Shown: positions 1-11,174 of the stretch, piece by piece
Position numbering within the stretch: the first letter of the stretch is position 1
Layout of the letters: each line of letters starts with the position of its first letter
Origin: Lineus longissimus
Taxonomy: Eukaryota; Nemertea; Pilidiophora; Heteronemertea; Lineidae
Reading direction: 5' to 3'
DNA length: 64,000 nt
NCBI RefSeq assembly: GCF_910592395.1
Contig: NC_088313.1
Span: 8,434,501 to 8,498,500, forward strand
The notes under the pieces: model-generated
What the model was told of the DNA's origin: nothing
The model's database searches: none
The model's input: only the letters and a program-made list of their open reading frames with translations
Program-made: the position numbers and the translations under genes

Positions 1-233
1 AGATGACTTATGCATTTGCATACCCACTCATTAAGCAGACACCAGGCAGACCAGGTGCACTTTCGACCTATTATGAAGCTGTCGTGCATCCCAGTCAAAT
101 CAAAAACCTTATGGTACACATTATAGAAGATGCTAAACCTAGCCCTAAATACTAATTCGGGAGCAACACTACCCGAAATTGATAGCTAATTTGCCTTAAT
201 TATTCTAAGCCTAGACTACCGCCAGACACGTGC

Positions 234-1844
234 CTATTCTGCTGCCGGCGGTGCATTATTCTTGGGACACGCTGCTGCCAAATGGTCCGGGGACCTACAG
301 ATATAACACAGGCGAGGTTTCAATGGGCCTCCCTGCTGACCGCCGCGCGGCCTACCCCAATACCCTCTGCCTCGCCCCCTCCATGCTCCCCCGTATTGAC
401 CCCCCGCTTGCATCCCCCACGGTGCCATAGATGCAGCGAATGGGGCACCAACGTTGGTCGCGGACCTAGGATTCTTTTTCTGCACCTTCAGCCAACTGTC
501 CACGCTACCATTCACTTTCTTCGCCGTGTCCGACCCCACCAATTTAATCACTAGACCATGAAGTGGAACGTCCAATCCTTCCTTGGATTTCACTGCCTTT
601 AAGGCCATCTTGTAATGATCTTTTTCCGCTACGTCATGGATAGCCGCTGTGTCAGCCAGCACTTCCATGCCAGCTATCAAGGCGGCATTTGAAGACGTTG
701 CCCTCTCCGCTAACGCCCTTACCTGCGCCAACGCCGTTTCCGCCGAAGACGCCCCTTTTGCTTGTTTCAACTTCTTCAACTCCGCCTCCAGGGAGTCCAG
801 CCGCCCGGCCTGTTTGTCCTCATCAGGCGCCGCCTGAAAATATAAAAGAGCCCAAGCCATCACCAACTCTGTAACGGTGTGTTCACTTTCTAACAACACT
901 TAATTCGTAACTCGAGCATTTTAGGCAACGTATCCCGCTCTGGCCTTACAGGTTGAGGTTCGCGTTGTAACGCCGTCGTAACCGCTTGTTTCGAATGTCG
1001 CCAACCCCCAAGACAAGACCTGTCCTGACTCCCGCGCAAGAACATTGGCTTACCCTCTTAGTGGCCGTTTTTTGCTGCGTAGGCTGGTCCGGCGTCGGGT
1101 CAGGCCTGTCTGTACCGGACATAGCTGTTGCTGGCGCCGGCACGCTCACCATCTGCCTCCCGCTATTGGCGTATCTTATCGCCGTGTGACACACTAACTG
1201 TCTTGACCATATAGTGTCATCTAAGTGCGCCATGCCCATCACCACCTGCGATAGAAATATGTCATGATATTACCAACTGCACCCGACCGAAAGAAGACCC
1301 GACTGCCATTGGGCGTCACCGCACCGTAATCTGATAAAACTGAGAGCAACACCCACATCATCGGGCATGATCAACATTATGGCCCACCATTGGCACCCAA
1401 GGTCTGTGCTTTTACACGTAAAGGCAAAGCGCCATTTTTATGTTGACATCAAGACCTGCCTGCACCCGTGCGAGGTAGGCATAGACAGTAAGGGACGTAA
1501 CGTCTACTGTGACTCTGTGCCAAGGGTAGCATACCGCGGACCCAGGTAGGGAGAGCACTTACCCCGATCTCGTATCCTGTTAATCCTTTAAAAGCTGTCC
1601 CCAGCTCCTTTCTAGAGTAACTCTGAAGCAGATGCTTCTCCCCAAACGAAGCCATCGTGCCCGGCCGCGCCTTTAACTCGTCGCCGTCACCCAATGCCTG
1701 GACCTGCATTAGAAGCTGTAGCATGTCCCGTCCTATTAGAGACGAACCTGGCTTCAGCCACACCTCTGGTTTCGCCACTGTCCCTGAAGGGCCCGGCTGA
1801 GGCTCTTGATCCCCGGATGGGGGAGTATTCCGAGGTGACGCCAT
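234..1844 (-). CDS. Gag-like protein of a DIRS-order retrotransposon (two exons)
   Basis: Nucleocapsid/Gag protein of a tyrosine-recombinase retroelement. Exon 1 runs 1844 to 1563 and ends at a GTAAGT donor. Exon 2 runs 833 to 234 after a TATTTTCAG acceptor. Both junctions are phase 0, giving about 293 codons with no stop. Exon 1 carries the segment GEKHLLQSYSRKE, which resembles SEKHLLHAYSKDE in the second copy at 45.8-46.0 kb. Exon 2 begins with a charged helical, probably coiled-coil stretch, continues with LVGSDTAKKVNGSVDSWLK, then a Gly/Arg-rich tract, and ends in one CCHC zinc knuckle (CYICRSPDHLAAAC). The stop lies 233 bp from the left edge, so the pol genes expected downstream on this strand are outside the window. 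The splice is inferred; matching phase and matching positions in the second copy support it. Confidence 0.72.
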
Positions 1845-3568
1845 TTAGAATATGAACAGAAAAGGGGGCACAAAATATTTAGACTCACTGTCAACGAAAG
1901 AGGCAAAGCTCAACTGCCTAGGAAAAGACAAAGGAAGCACCAGGAAGCAACACCCTACTGGCCTACACCCAATCACGTGTCAGCCAAAACCCCCTCTTAT
2001 TGGCTACCTAGTTAGTCTTCATCGTCATTAGCCTAGGCCTGGGAAGAAAAAATGAAGTCAAGGCTGCTGACCCCAGCTAACCTGCCTTTACCCATCGCTG
2101 GGAACTGTTAGGCACTTCGTCTCGCACCACCAAATGTGTCATCTTAGGAGTCAATAACTCAACTCTTCTAATTTGTCCTTGGCCTAGTCAGACTACACTC
2201 CAGAGGCAGTGGAGTCAGCATCACCCAAGCCCGAGTGAATGGTTGCGCGCCATTTGACTGTATACGGGAGACTCAGAGTCAGGTATTCAATACCTCTAAG
2301 GAGATGTTACCTCCCTGGGTACACTTCAAAAAGAAAAGGACTGGGTTGTAAGGCCCTACCGTCCTTTCAGCCATCCAGCTTGTTGTCAATCGATACGCCA
2401 GTCGAAGAGGGCCTGCGACCCTACGTGACCTCGCTAGCCCGTTGCCCGGCTATTTCATATTTGCTGGCAGCACCTCAGTCTTAGTTCGCGACCTTTGCCT
2501 ACCCAACACGGATATCCCGGGACATGTCCCAGAAAAGACAATGAGGGATCAGATAACATGTCCACGACCCCAAAGTCATGGCATGGGATTGCTAAGAAAA
2601 GAGACAGACTCTGTAGGCCCATACTGCATGTGCTAATGGCTGTATCCGGGCACACCAAAATTGCAAAAGCCACAGCCCTCACGAAGACACATTCGCCATC
2701 TTCCCGGCAGATGAGCCCGAAAACATTGGATTTTGAGGGTGACAAACACGCGTGCAACTCTAGCGCGCCACCCTTTCTGTTTACAGGCGGTTCCGTCCTT
2801 AGAGAGGGCTACAAGCCATTCCTTCTAAGCAAGGGGTCTTGGACACCCAGTCCCGCCAAATCGTTTCGCTCTGCCGCGCCCTCCAGGCCAGCAATACTTT
2901 TAGAGCTTCACACAGACCCCAAGCTCTTTTACACATAGGAAGTCACACAGATCAGTCTCCAATCCCATCACATAGGGAGTCACACAGACTCCAAGCTCTT
3001 CACAAAGGAAAAAAGGCCACACAGGCCCTTAGGTTAGCACAAAGAACGACCCTTCCCTCATGTAATGGGTCTAGGACACCATATCCCCTCACACAGTTTC
3101 ACCTTATTTCGATCGCCACCCAGGCTATCACTTCTAAATTTGCCCAGCATTCCGGAGACTGCTGAAGCGGCGACCGGCTTCGCCGCTTCCTTGCAAAAGA
3201 CTGAAATGATTGCATTCAGTTCGCGCCATCTAGGTCATCCACTTAGGATCCTCACATATTCAAGTGATTTTGACAGCAGGCACCTCCTCTCTGCACCTAG
3301 TTCACGTCACAAAGAATTGGCCGTCCAATTCTTTGAGTCATTTATGACATTCATGAGTCCACGCACGAAATGACATGAATCGGCCGAAAATAAAAACGAC
3401 TACAAAATTAGGCCCTATGTAACATGGTATATTGAAAATACCTGGGGAATTATTCAGGTCATTAATGACCCGTGAAGCGTCACGCATGAGGCGTGAAAAC
3501 GTGAAGTCTATGTGACAGTTGCCTAGGCACGTATAGCGAACAAAAGAACACATGGTATGCGATGACAC
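1845..3568. other. Region upstream of gag; no gene seen
   Basis: No convincing coding region on either strand. Probably 5' sequence of the retroelement followed by older DNA. It holds short imperfect direct repeats around 2905-3010 (variants of cacacagactccaagctctt) and two compact hairpins. The first has arms GAAGCGGCG/CGCCGCTTC at 3164-3172 and 3181-3189. The second has arms CAAAGAATTGG/CCAATTCTTTG at 3310-3320 and 3325-3335. Confidence 0.5.
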
Positions 3569-4038
3569 ATTGGGTGAGGTCAGAACTCCGTGTATGTTAT
3601 GTGTTACGTGTTAGTGTTACAGATCTGTCACAGATCTGTAACACTAACCACCAATTCTGACCTCGAGATAAACACCGGTGTGACACTGCTGTTAGTGTTA
3701 CAGATCTGTTAAAAATCATACATTCTAACAGCTCCTGTAACATGCGGTGTTACACCTAACAGATCTGTAACAGGACATGTTAACTTAATCATAGCAAACT
3801 GAAATCTGTTAAGCTTGTTTTTTGAATAACTTTTTTGTTTCCAGACGAATCAGCTTTGTTCGAAATAACTATTCTTACTGTCAAACATCTTGTCAGTAAT
3901 GTATTCTGATTGTGGTAGATTTTAGAAACTTTAACCACTAGGTGGTTAAGGATCTGTTAAACGTTCTGGAGGTCAGAATACTGCCTGTTAGTGTTAGTGT
4001 TAGCAGCCATCTTTGATTGGTTTGTTGAATCCTGAAAG

Positions 4039-5545
4039 ATGATTTTCGAGCCAGATTTGCAAGTTGCTGCTGTTCAGAGAGCTGAAAACTTTGTTCGCAC
4101 ACCTGCTAGTAGCACAGAACCTACAGAGAGGCACATACGACTCACAGAAGAGCAGCTTAATGGGTTAGTGGACGAATTCCATGCCTGGAGAAATCAAGGC
4201 AGAGCCCTTCTTACCACCTCAAAGGAAATGATGGAAACTTTTCTCATGTATATCGCATCTGGTGGATATTACAGACAGGTTGGGTATGCTGTGGCCAAGG
4301 CAAAGCCAACAGTTATCGCAAATCTTCATCTTGTAGCCAGATTTTTCATGGACATAGCGCCTCAGCATGTGTTTTTTCCCCAGCCTGCTGAATTCGATGA
4401 ACTCTGTCGTGATTTAATTGATATCAATGGGGATATTCGCCGAAATCTGCTAAACATCAATGTTGTGATTATTAGGATTCAGAGGCCAGATCAGGTAACC
4501 GGAAAAACGCCGACCGACCGACCGACCGACCGACCGACCGACCGACTGACCTGCCAACCTACCGTCATATGCAGTATCCCTTTCGCTTCTCTATAGCACA
4601 TGTATCTGTGTAGTGCCCAGCGCAATGGACGTGATGGAGTCCGACGTGTCTGACAGCAGCATCTCCAGTCAATTATACCGGGAAAACGAGCCCGCGCGGT
4701 AAGGAACTGATAACGATACTCTAAAGATATGCTTTGTCTACATGGTCGGTGGATATAAAAACATGATTTGGGCCTAATCTATGCACTGTAGTTTTTCTAC
4801 TCGAGTGTCTCGACCGATGCAATGCATGAACTGCAACGTGCAACATGCATTTGTTGTCATTTGACCAGCGCACGTGCGCTTGTTTACAATTTCATTTCAC
4901 ATGACCTGCTATCGTGGAATGGATATATCACATTGACTTATGAGACCTGTGACTCAACTACTACGAAACTCCTTGGGTTGGTAGGTCGGAAGGTCGGTCG
5001 GTCAGCGTTTTTCGGCAGGTCAGTCGGTCGGTCGGTCGGTCGGTCGGTCGGCGTTTTTCCGGTTACCGCCAGATCACGCTGGAAATGCGTACTTCTGTGG
5101 TAGAAATGGAAAAAGCTGCGATTCCTAGAATTTGCAGTATTTAGTTGATAAGCATGCTCGTATTCGCCATGTGATTAGCGGAATAAGTGGTGCCACTCAT
5201 GATAAAACTGCTGCCGAGTGGTCAGTAGAACTAATGGACTATCTACAGGGCCTTCCACGGGATGTCGTAGTGCTTGGAGACCCAGCTTATCGTAACCTTC
5301 ACGGGTCAGTTTTACATACTTTCACTGAAAATGGACTGAACGCTGAACAGTTAGCATTTAATGGGCGTGCAACACGGCTGCGCCAAATAGTTGAAAGAAG
5401 TATTGGAGCCACCGAACTTAAATGGCGAATAGACCAGCTGAAGGAGAACAGATTTGCTGCAAAAACCGGTCCTCTCTTTGCGGCACAGTGCACTGTTGCA
5501 ATTTGTGTGTTACACAATCGCTTTAATACTAATTTCTTGGCGTAG
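4039..5545 (+). pseudogene. Harbinger-like DDE transposase of element O, disrupted
   Basis: HARBI1/DDE_Tnp_4-like nuclease that would cut and join the ends of element O. The reading frame runs 4039-4493, is broken by a 574-bp MITE, and resumes in the same frame at 5077 once one target copy is removed, ending at 5545 (about 307 codons). An N-terminal helix-turn-helix-like stretch (FLMYIASGGYYRQVGYAVAK) precedes the catalytic region. Later motifs are YFCGRNGKSCDS, SGATHDK, VVLGDPAYRN (second Asp) and QIVERSIGA (Glu). The position normally read as IDG is INV, so the first catalytic Asp appears to be Asn. An in-frame TAG lies at 5126-5128. Three separate defects make this a dead gene. Confidence 0.8.
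4494..5067. mobile_element. MULE-like MITE with (CGAC)n inverted repeats
   Basis: A 574-bp element with TIRs of about 70 bp starting GGTAACCGGAAAAACGCCG, containing arrays of CGAC/GTCG. It is flanked by a perfect 9-bp target duplication, GCCAGATCA, at 4485-4493 and 5068-5076. A 9-bp duplication with long TIRs suits the Mutator-like superfamily. It encodes nothing and interrupts the O transposase. Removing it together with one target copy restores the reading frame, which confirms the boundaries. Confidence 0.88.
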
Positions 5546-5664
5546 AGACTGGCCATTTACTATTATAGACAGAAGAAGTGAATAGCGCTGCGCACAGATG
5601 ACGTCAATACGGGTCCCGACTTCAGACATTTATGACGAAAACAATGCCATCCATGTGCGTCCTG

Positions 5665-5830
5665 GGCCCAGTTCCTGAAATAGCGCTAGACTTAGCGTGG
5701 CGCTACCCCTAGCACCACGCTAGCCAGTGATAGCTGGCGTGGCGCTAGATAATGGTTCCAGCATCAGTGTTAGGCCCAGCGTTAGGTAGCGCTGAGCTTA
5801 GCAGGACTTGGCGCTGGTTGCTAGGGATTT
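5665..5830. repeat. Left subterminal GCGCTA/CACGCTAG cluster of element A
   Basis: Just inside the left TIR, short motifs AGCGCTAG, TAGCGTGGCGCTA, CACGCTAGC and GGCGTGGCGCTAG recur in both orientations over about 150 bp. The right end (about 9690-9839) repeats the pattern with TGGCGCCACGCTAG and TAGCGTGGCGCCAG. Clustered inverted motifs at both ends are what one would expect of binding sites for the element's own Myb-like protein and transposase. That role is inferred. Confidence 0.6.
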
Positions 5831-5875
5831 TGATCATGTGACAGGAGGTAGGGTCCCCATCTTTGTAAATTCAAG

Positions 5876-8130
5876 ATGGCAGCCATGGAGGCAAAAAATG
5901 ATACCAAAAAAGTTAGATTGCCAAATTTTAGTCAAGCCGAGATGGTCACACTGACCCAATACGCAGTGGAAGAACTTTCAAGCCTCAGGGCCAAGTTTGG
6001 GCCACTCATCACCCATGAGATTAAGGTTTCACGATGGGAAGCCATAGCAAATGTCATCAGCTCTCTTGGAGTGGCCCAGAGAAGCTGGGAGAAAGTAAGA
6101 GAGAAGTGGAACAAGATGTTTTCTCAGGCGAAGACCTATAATTATGAGAGAAAGAAGCATGCAGGAGGTGCTGGAGGGGGCCCTGCATTAAAGATCGACC
6201 CAATTAAAGAGCGAATAGCAGAGGCTTTTAAAGATGATCCTAGTTTTCAAGGAATAACCGGAGGCACTGAAAGTGCCATGCCAGCACCCCCAGCAAAAAA
6301 CCAGGGTAAGTTCATGAGTTTGTCATATCTTCTCAGATTCCATTTCTAAGCAGCCACAACAATCAATTGGCTAGGCCTACAGACAATTTCTACTTTTAAT
6401 TTTGTTTGCATGTTGAATTAAGGCTAGCATATCATAGTTATAGTAGGCCTAGGCCTAGGGAAACATCATGTCAAATGATCGTCTGCATTATATTCAGAAC
6501 TGGCACAGCGAGCAAGATTCCATGTTTTATATGTGCGCCTGGCTCGCACACATTTTGCAAATAATCATAAGAAGCAACTAGTTTTAAAACAGTGCTGCAT
6601 GCTCACAACATCAAAGAAACCCCAAGCGTGCTACTTTATTCGAATCTTGGTTATTTCAAAAACCTAAATGTATCCTTGATTATGGGTGTCTTCTTCAGAT
6701 TATTCTGAAATAAGCACTTTAATCACAGCAATATCACAGAAATAGTATTTTTTTGCGTTTTTGCGTTGTTACTGTCGTTGAAGAATAAACTTTACTTGAA
6801 CAGACTCAAGTAACCGATCCATTGCGAGGGGCCATCTCAATGTTAATCTCCCAATGCTAATTACATTATTATTTTTCCAGACAGAGGAGAGGTGGCCCAT
6901 TCCCCTAAAACAAGTACTAGTACTGGTATAACATCTAAATTGGCCCTTGAAAAACCAGAATACAACCTTGAACTGTTTCCAAGTTCATGTGGCAAAGCCA
7001 AAGGTAAGGCTGCATGCTGTGCCTGTGAGAAACTAATGACTTTTAGCCAAGGGGATAATAAATAGTAATAACTACATGTATTTCGAGTTAAAACATAAAT
7101 ACTTTAATGTAATCCATCACAGATCTATCACAGTTATTTGCTTTCAAAATACATGTGTATGTTTATAAGTCAGTCGGCCTACCTTCTACCATCTGGCTGC
7201 CATCATCATGACTATTTTATGTAAACTTTTCTTTCCAGTTGACACCATTGACAGTGACTATGGGCAAGGGTCTCTGTCCCTCTTTCACGCTAATATTAGA
7301 CCACTGGATGAAATCATAGGTAAGCTATCGGTTTTTATCTTACTACAAGTTATAAATGTCATAAGGGACCATCTCAAAAGTAATTTGAACCAAGAAGCCT
7401 AAAGTGGCCTAGATTTTTAGAGCCATTTCATTTACCCAGTACATGAGTGGCCAATTCATCAATACTAGACATCAAGTATATATGTGCATAAACATTGTTT
7501 TTTAGGTCAAGCAAGAAGTGCATCAAAGAAAGAAAAGGAGACTGTCACAAAAGAAAGTAAGTTACACGTACCCCCCCCCCCCCCCCTCCACGGACTCATT
7601 TGCAATGCAATGAAGTCTGCGGGCTAATAGGGCCTAAGACATTTATTAATTAATTCAAGAATCTTAGTTTTTGCTCTATATAGGAACTAGGTTTTTGGAT
7701 CCATAGTAACTTAGTTTTTGAAGTAAAAACCATAAGGGCCCACCTTGCAGCCTTTAGTGTAAACTAAACTATGTTGAGATAGTCCCCTCACTTATTTTGA
7801 TCAGGTATTTGCAGGATTGAAACCCTTCTTTCAGACAATCAGACCGCCACTCCAAAGAAGAGGAGCTATGCTGATGTTCTTTCTTTACAATTTGATGTCC
7901 TGCAGACGACCCTGGAGAATGAAAGGATGAAAGGGCAGAGACTGGATGAGATGGCAGCGGCCAAAGTGAGAAAACTCGCCAGTGAGGAGTTGGAGGCCCT
8001 CCAGAAGAAGAAGCTGTTACTTGAAATTCAAATATTGCAGCAGTCTATTGAGACAGGTGTGACATGCCGGCCACAAAGTGAAATTGACAAGCTTCTCGAG
8101 TCAATTTGTACGCGGACCAATGAGCAATGA
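5876..8130 (+). CDS. Myb/SANT-like DNA-binding protein of element A (five exons)
   Basis: In Harbinger systems the Myb-like protein helps bring the transposase to the nucleus and to the transposon ends. Exons are 5876-6305, 6881-7003, 7239-7319, 7506-7556 and 7835-8130. All four introns are GT-AG and phase 1, and the join reads 326 codons without a stop. Residues about 10-95 form the SANT-like trihelix (LPNFSQAEMVTLTQYAVEEL to WEKVREKWNKMFSQAK), followed by a basic stretch, a Pro-rich linker containing ITGGTESAMPAPP, and a C-terminal coiled coil (EELEALQKKKLLLEIQILQQ). The ATG at 5876 lies about 200 bp inside the TIR. The gene converges on the transposase. The homologues in B and C carry frameshifts that this copy lacks. 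Confidence 0.85.
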
Positions 8131-8227
8131 GGACAATGTACTATGTGTTTTATTAGCAAGTTAGCAGGAATTAAACAGGTTATGATTGTAAACACTGTCT
8201 ACATGTTTCCTTATTGTCTCTTGCAGT

Positions 8228-9626
8228 CTAGAAGAAGGTATTGGCCAAGTGGTCTCTTGCCAGGTGCCCATCCTCTAGTCCATCATAGGGTTCATCATCC
8301 ATTTCAATGCGAGGGAATCGATCTGCTGGTGGCAACCTTTCATTCCTGTCAATGGCAATGTTGTTTAGGATGGCGCAGGCAGTGATAATCCTGCACACTC
8401 TATCTGGCTGCATTCGCACTTCTGCATGAAGAACATGAAACCTTCGCTTTAAAACTCCGAATGAATGCTCAATCTTCACTCTTGTCCGTTTGTGGGCCCG
8501 GTTGTATCTTGTCTGATGTTGATTTGCAGGATGCAAGTAAGGAGTCATCAAGAATGGTCGGCATGCATACCCACTGTCGCCCAGAAGTACTCCATTCTGT
8601 CCCAGTGCATTGCAGGTTTCCATGTATCTGCAGATCTGTGATGTCCTGAATATGAATGCGTCATGGGTGCTGCCAGGCCATCTAGCCACAACATTGGTAA
8701 ACTTACCTGAAAAGAAAAAAATATTCATTTTTATTTTCCTCAGCTTCAATTGTGATCTTTGAGATGCCCCCTAGCCCTATATGCTTGATGTTGTTATTAT
8801 GAGACACACTGTACAGGAGATAGTCTCGCACAACCAGACTCGAGAAATTGATTGGCCTTGCTGCAGAATGTACTTTTTACTATGTAAACACACAACATGG
8901 CCGGTCATGTCAAAATTTGAGCATTTGCATCCAATGTTTTTGTTAATTTAGGCAAACCTACATCATATGGATTGGTAAGAATGAGTTTTAGTAATAGCTT
9001 TATATAAAATCTACATGGTAAAACATTTAGGCCTATGCTAGGCCTATGAACTTACCCAAGTGGTCACAGATGAATTGACAATTAATGGAGTGGTAGTGGT
9101 TCCTGTTCACATAGGCTGCTTCATAGTCATGGCCATCACCTGGATGCATGTCTGGCGATTGTATTTCAACGTGGGTGCCATCGATTGCACCAATGACTCT
9201 TGGAAATCTAGCCTTTTGGTAGAATGCATGTGCAATCACTGCTGCTTCTGCGTCTGTGGGCCAACGAATAAACTGTTCCTTAAGATTGTTTAGAGCATTT
9301 GTAACACCAAACACAGTCCTTGAAGCTGTCGACTTTGACACCCCAAAAGAATCGCCTACTAGCTGCAGGAAGTTGCCACTGGTAAAATAGCGAATGGCCA
9401 TTAAGACTTGAGTCTCAGGGGAGAGGCTAGAATTTCTCTGAGTGTCCCTTTCAAGTTGTTCCCGGATTAAATATGTTATATATAAAATGCTATCAGACCT
9501 GAATCTGAACCTTTCAAATAGTTGAATATCATTGTAATAATCCAGAGGGGACTCAAACCTCCTAAATCTGCGAATTGGATGAATTTGTTGGAATAAATTT
9601 CCAAAAAGGACCTGGTTGGCAGCCAT
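8228..9626 (-). CDS. HARBI1-type DDE transposase of element A (two exons)
   Basis: PIF/Harbinger nuclease. Exon 1 is 9626-9056 and exon 2 is 8706-8228. The intron is GT-AG, phase 1, and splits the Gly codon of CDHLGK. The product has 349 residues, the usual size for HARBI1-like proteins. An N-terminal helical/HTH region (residues about 60-130, with ASRTVFGVTNALNNL) precedes the DDE domain. The first Asp is in VIGAIDGTHVEI, the second in VLLGDSGYACRPFL and the Glu in VKIEHSFGVLKRRFH. The RWPGSTHD motif is intact. The start codon is followed by MAANQ, similar to MAAHR in B and MAALM in C. No lesion seen. Confidence 0.9.
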
Positions 9627-10014
9627 TTTGGAAATCTCTGAAGAAGTTAGCGCTCACTAGCAGAACTTAGAGGAGGGTCCTTGGGCTGATAACTTTAGCG
9701 CTGATTTGTCACAAGATAGCACCAGCGCTAGGCTTTGGAACCCATCTGGCGCCACGCTAGTCGTAGCGTGGCGCCAGATAGGACAAGGGCGCCACGCTAA
9801 GGCTTAGCGCTGGCCTAGCGCCATTTCAGGAACTGGGTCCTGGCCGTCATTTGACGCGACGTCAGTCGTTTGACAGGCATCTGACGTGACTGACGTCGCG
9901 CAAAATGACCACGTGGCGGCATTTGCTTGACATACGGGCACCTTTTGGTTACTATTTATAGCTACTGTGCGCATTGCTCTTCAGGTGTACTATGCACATT
10001 TTCACAGCAATATA

Positions 10015-10224
10015 CTGTAACTTCCTCTCTAAAGCGGTTGCCTCAAGGACCTCAAATGGTGGCATTTTAAGGGCATATAGGAACAGAATTGATAATGGTA
10101 ACCTACCCATCACTGAAGCCGGATCTTACATACATGAGATTTCTTTATCTGCATTGGACATTTTGGCTCCTTTGCACTTATCATTTCAGCTGCAACCGGC
10201 AACGGCTTAGAGAGGAAGTTACAG
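10015..10224. mobile_element. Small TA-flanked MITE (Tc1/mariner-like ends)
   Basis: A 210-bp element with inverted ends CTGTAACTTCCTCTCTAA, flanked by TA at 10013-10014 and 10225-10226. It lies in the non-coding middle of element O and encodes nothing. TA duplication and size suggest a Tc1/mariner-type MITE, but the ends alone do not prove it. Confidence 0.75.
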
Positions 10225-10226
10225 TA

Positions 10227-11174
10227 GAGCAGTTTTAAAGAAATCTGCCTCTTCAAGTTAATATCGAACTTGAGCTAGTTTTACCCCCATATCAATACAC
10301 AGACTTTAACAAGCAGTAGAGTGTGATTTCACTCACTTTATTATGAACCAATTGTTACTATGATTGACTCAATTTAGGCATATTAGGTACATTTAAAGTC
10401 GATTGTCAAAAATTGCTTGTTCAGTTTAGGCCTGATTTGACATAACTTTGGAAGTCTTAGAAAAATAATGAATAAATCAAATTCCTATAAATCATTTATC
10501 TGTATAAACACAAACGTTGAGCCTTTAAAAGGAACTGAGGCAAAAATTGAACAAAATATCCACATTCCTAGTGTTAATGAAACAAATTAATTTCAAAAAA
10601 TTTACTTAATACTGAGTCCCAGTTAAAGATACAGGAATTCAAAGTTACAGCTTTTGACATCCGTAATCAAAAGTCCACTGCCCTTCTGGCAGTAAAAGTT
10701 ACTTGTACTAAGAAGCAAAATGTGTTGATAATAAAATCAAAATTAATCTGTCACTTTTAACTTGAAGTATTTTTGTTCATGTTACAAAGAAAGATCAGCC
10801 TGAGTAATTCTGTAAAAGTCTGTTTTCATGTTCCTGATGATTCATACATAAAACAAATTTAAGTGAGACTTAAAGGGGCCTATAATATTTGATTGGGCCC
10901 AGTGTTGAACCCCCCCCCCCCCCCCGCAAAAAAGTTTATCATATCATAACCATGATAATATCCCAACACAAGGAGGGAAACAACTTAGTTTCAGTCATGA
11001 TGAAGGAGACAGTTATTTCCAATAGATCATTTTTTCGACCTATCCATGGCACATTCTTCAACACTGACACCATTTGATGCAGCGAAGATGTTTCTCAGCA
11101 GCTGAACTTCAGACAGTAGATGCCCAAAATTATCATTGAAGACGCTAAAATTATCATTCAGCTGGTCAAAGTTA
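10227..11174. other. Interior of element O; no gene seen
   Basis: AT-rich sequence between the TA-flanked MITE and the O DNA-binding gene. It includes a C homopolymer at about 10911-10925. No supported reading frame. Confidence 0.5.

Larger units (their letters stand above)
5665..9839 (+). mobile_element. Element A: complete two-gene Harbinger transposon
   Basis: A 4175-bp element with TIRs G(G/A)CCCAGTTCCTGAAAT(A/G)GCGCTAG and a CTG target duplication at 5662-5664 and 9840-9842. It carries a five-exon Myb-like gene on plus and a two-exon HARBI1-type transposase on minus, convergent, with stops about 100 bp apart. Neither gene shows an internal stop or frameshift after splicing. It sits inside element O, downstream of the O transposase. 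Intact coding capacity and matching ends make it the best candidate for an autonomous element in the window. Confidence 0.9.

Noticed and set aside
2495-2938. A 147-codon open frame on plus
   Set aside because: Overlapping frames on the other strand are similarly long, no domain is visible, and the region lies in the low-complexity 5' flank of the retroelement.
3164-3189. Bacterial-type terminator hairpin
   Set aside because: No T tract follows, and the surroundings are clearly eukaryotic. Recorded only as a hairpin.
4494-5067. Reading the gap in the O transposase as an intron with a GTAACC donor
   Set aside because: The segment has long matching inverted ends and a 9-bp direct repeat on both sides, which identifies an inserted MITE. 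Removing it with one target copy restores the frame.
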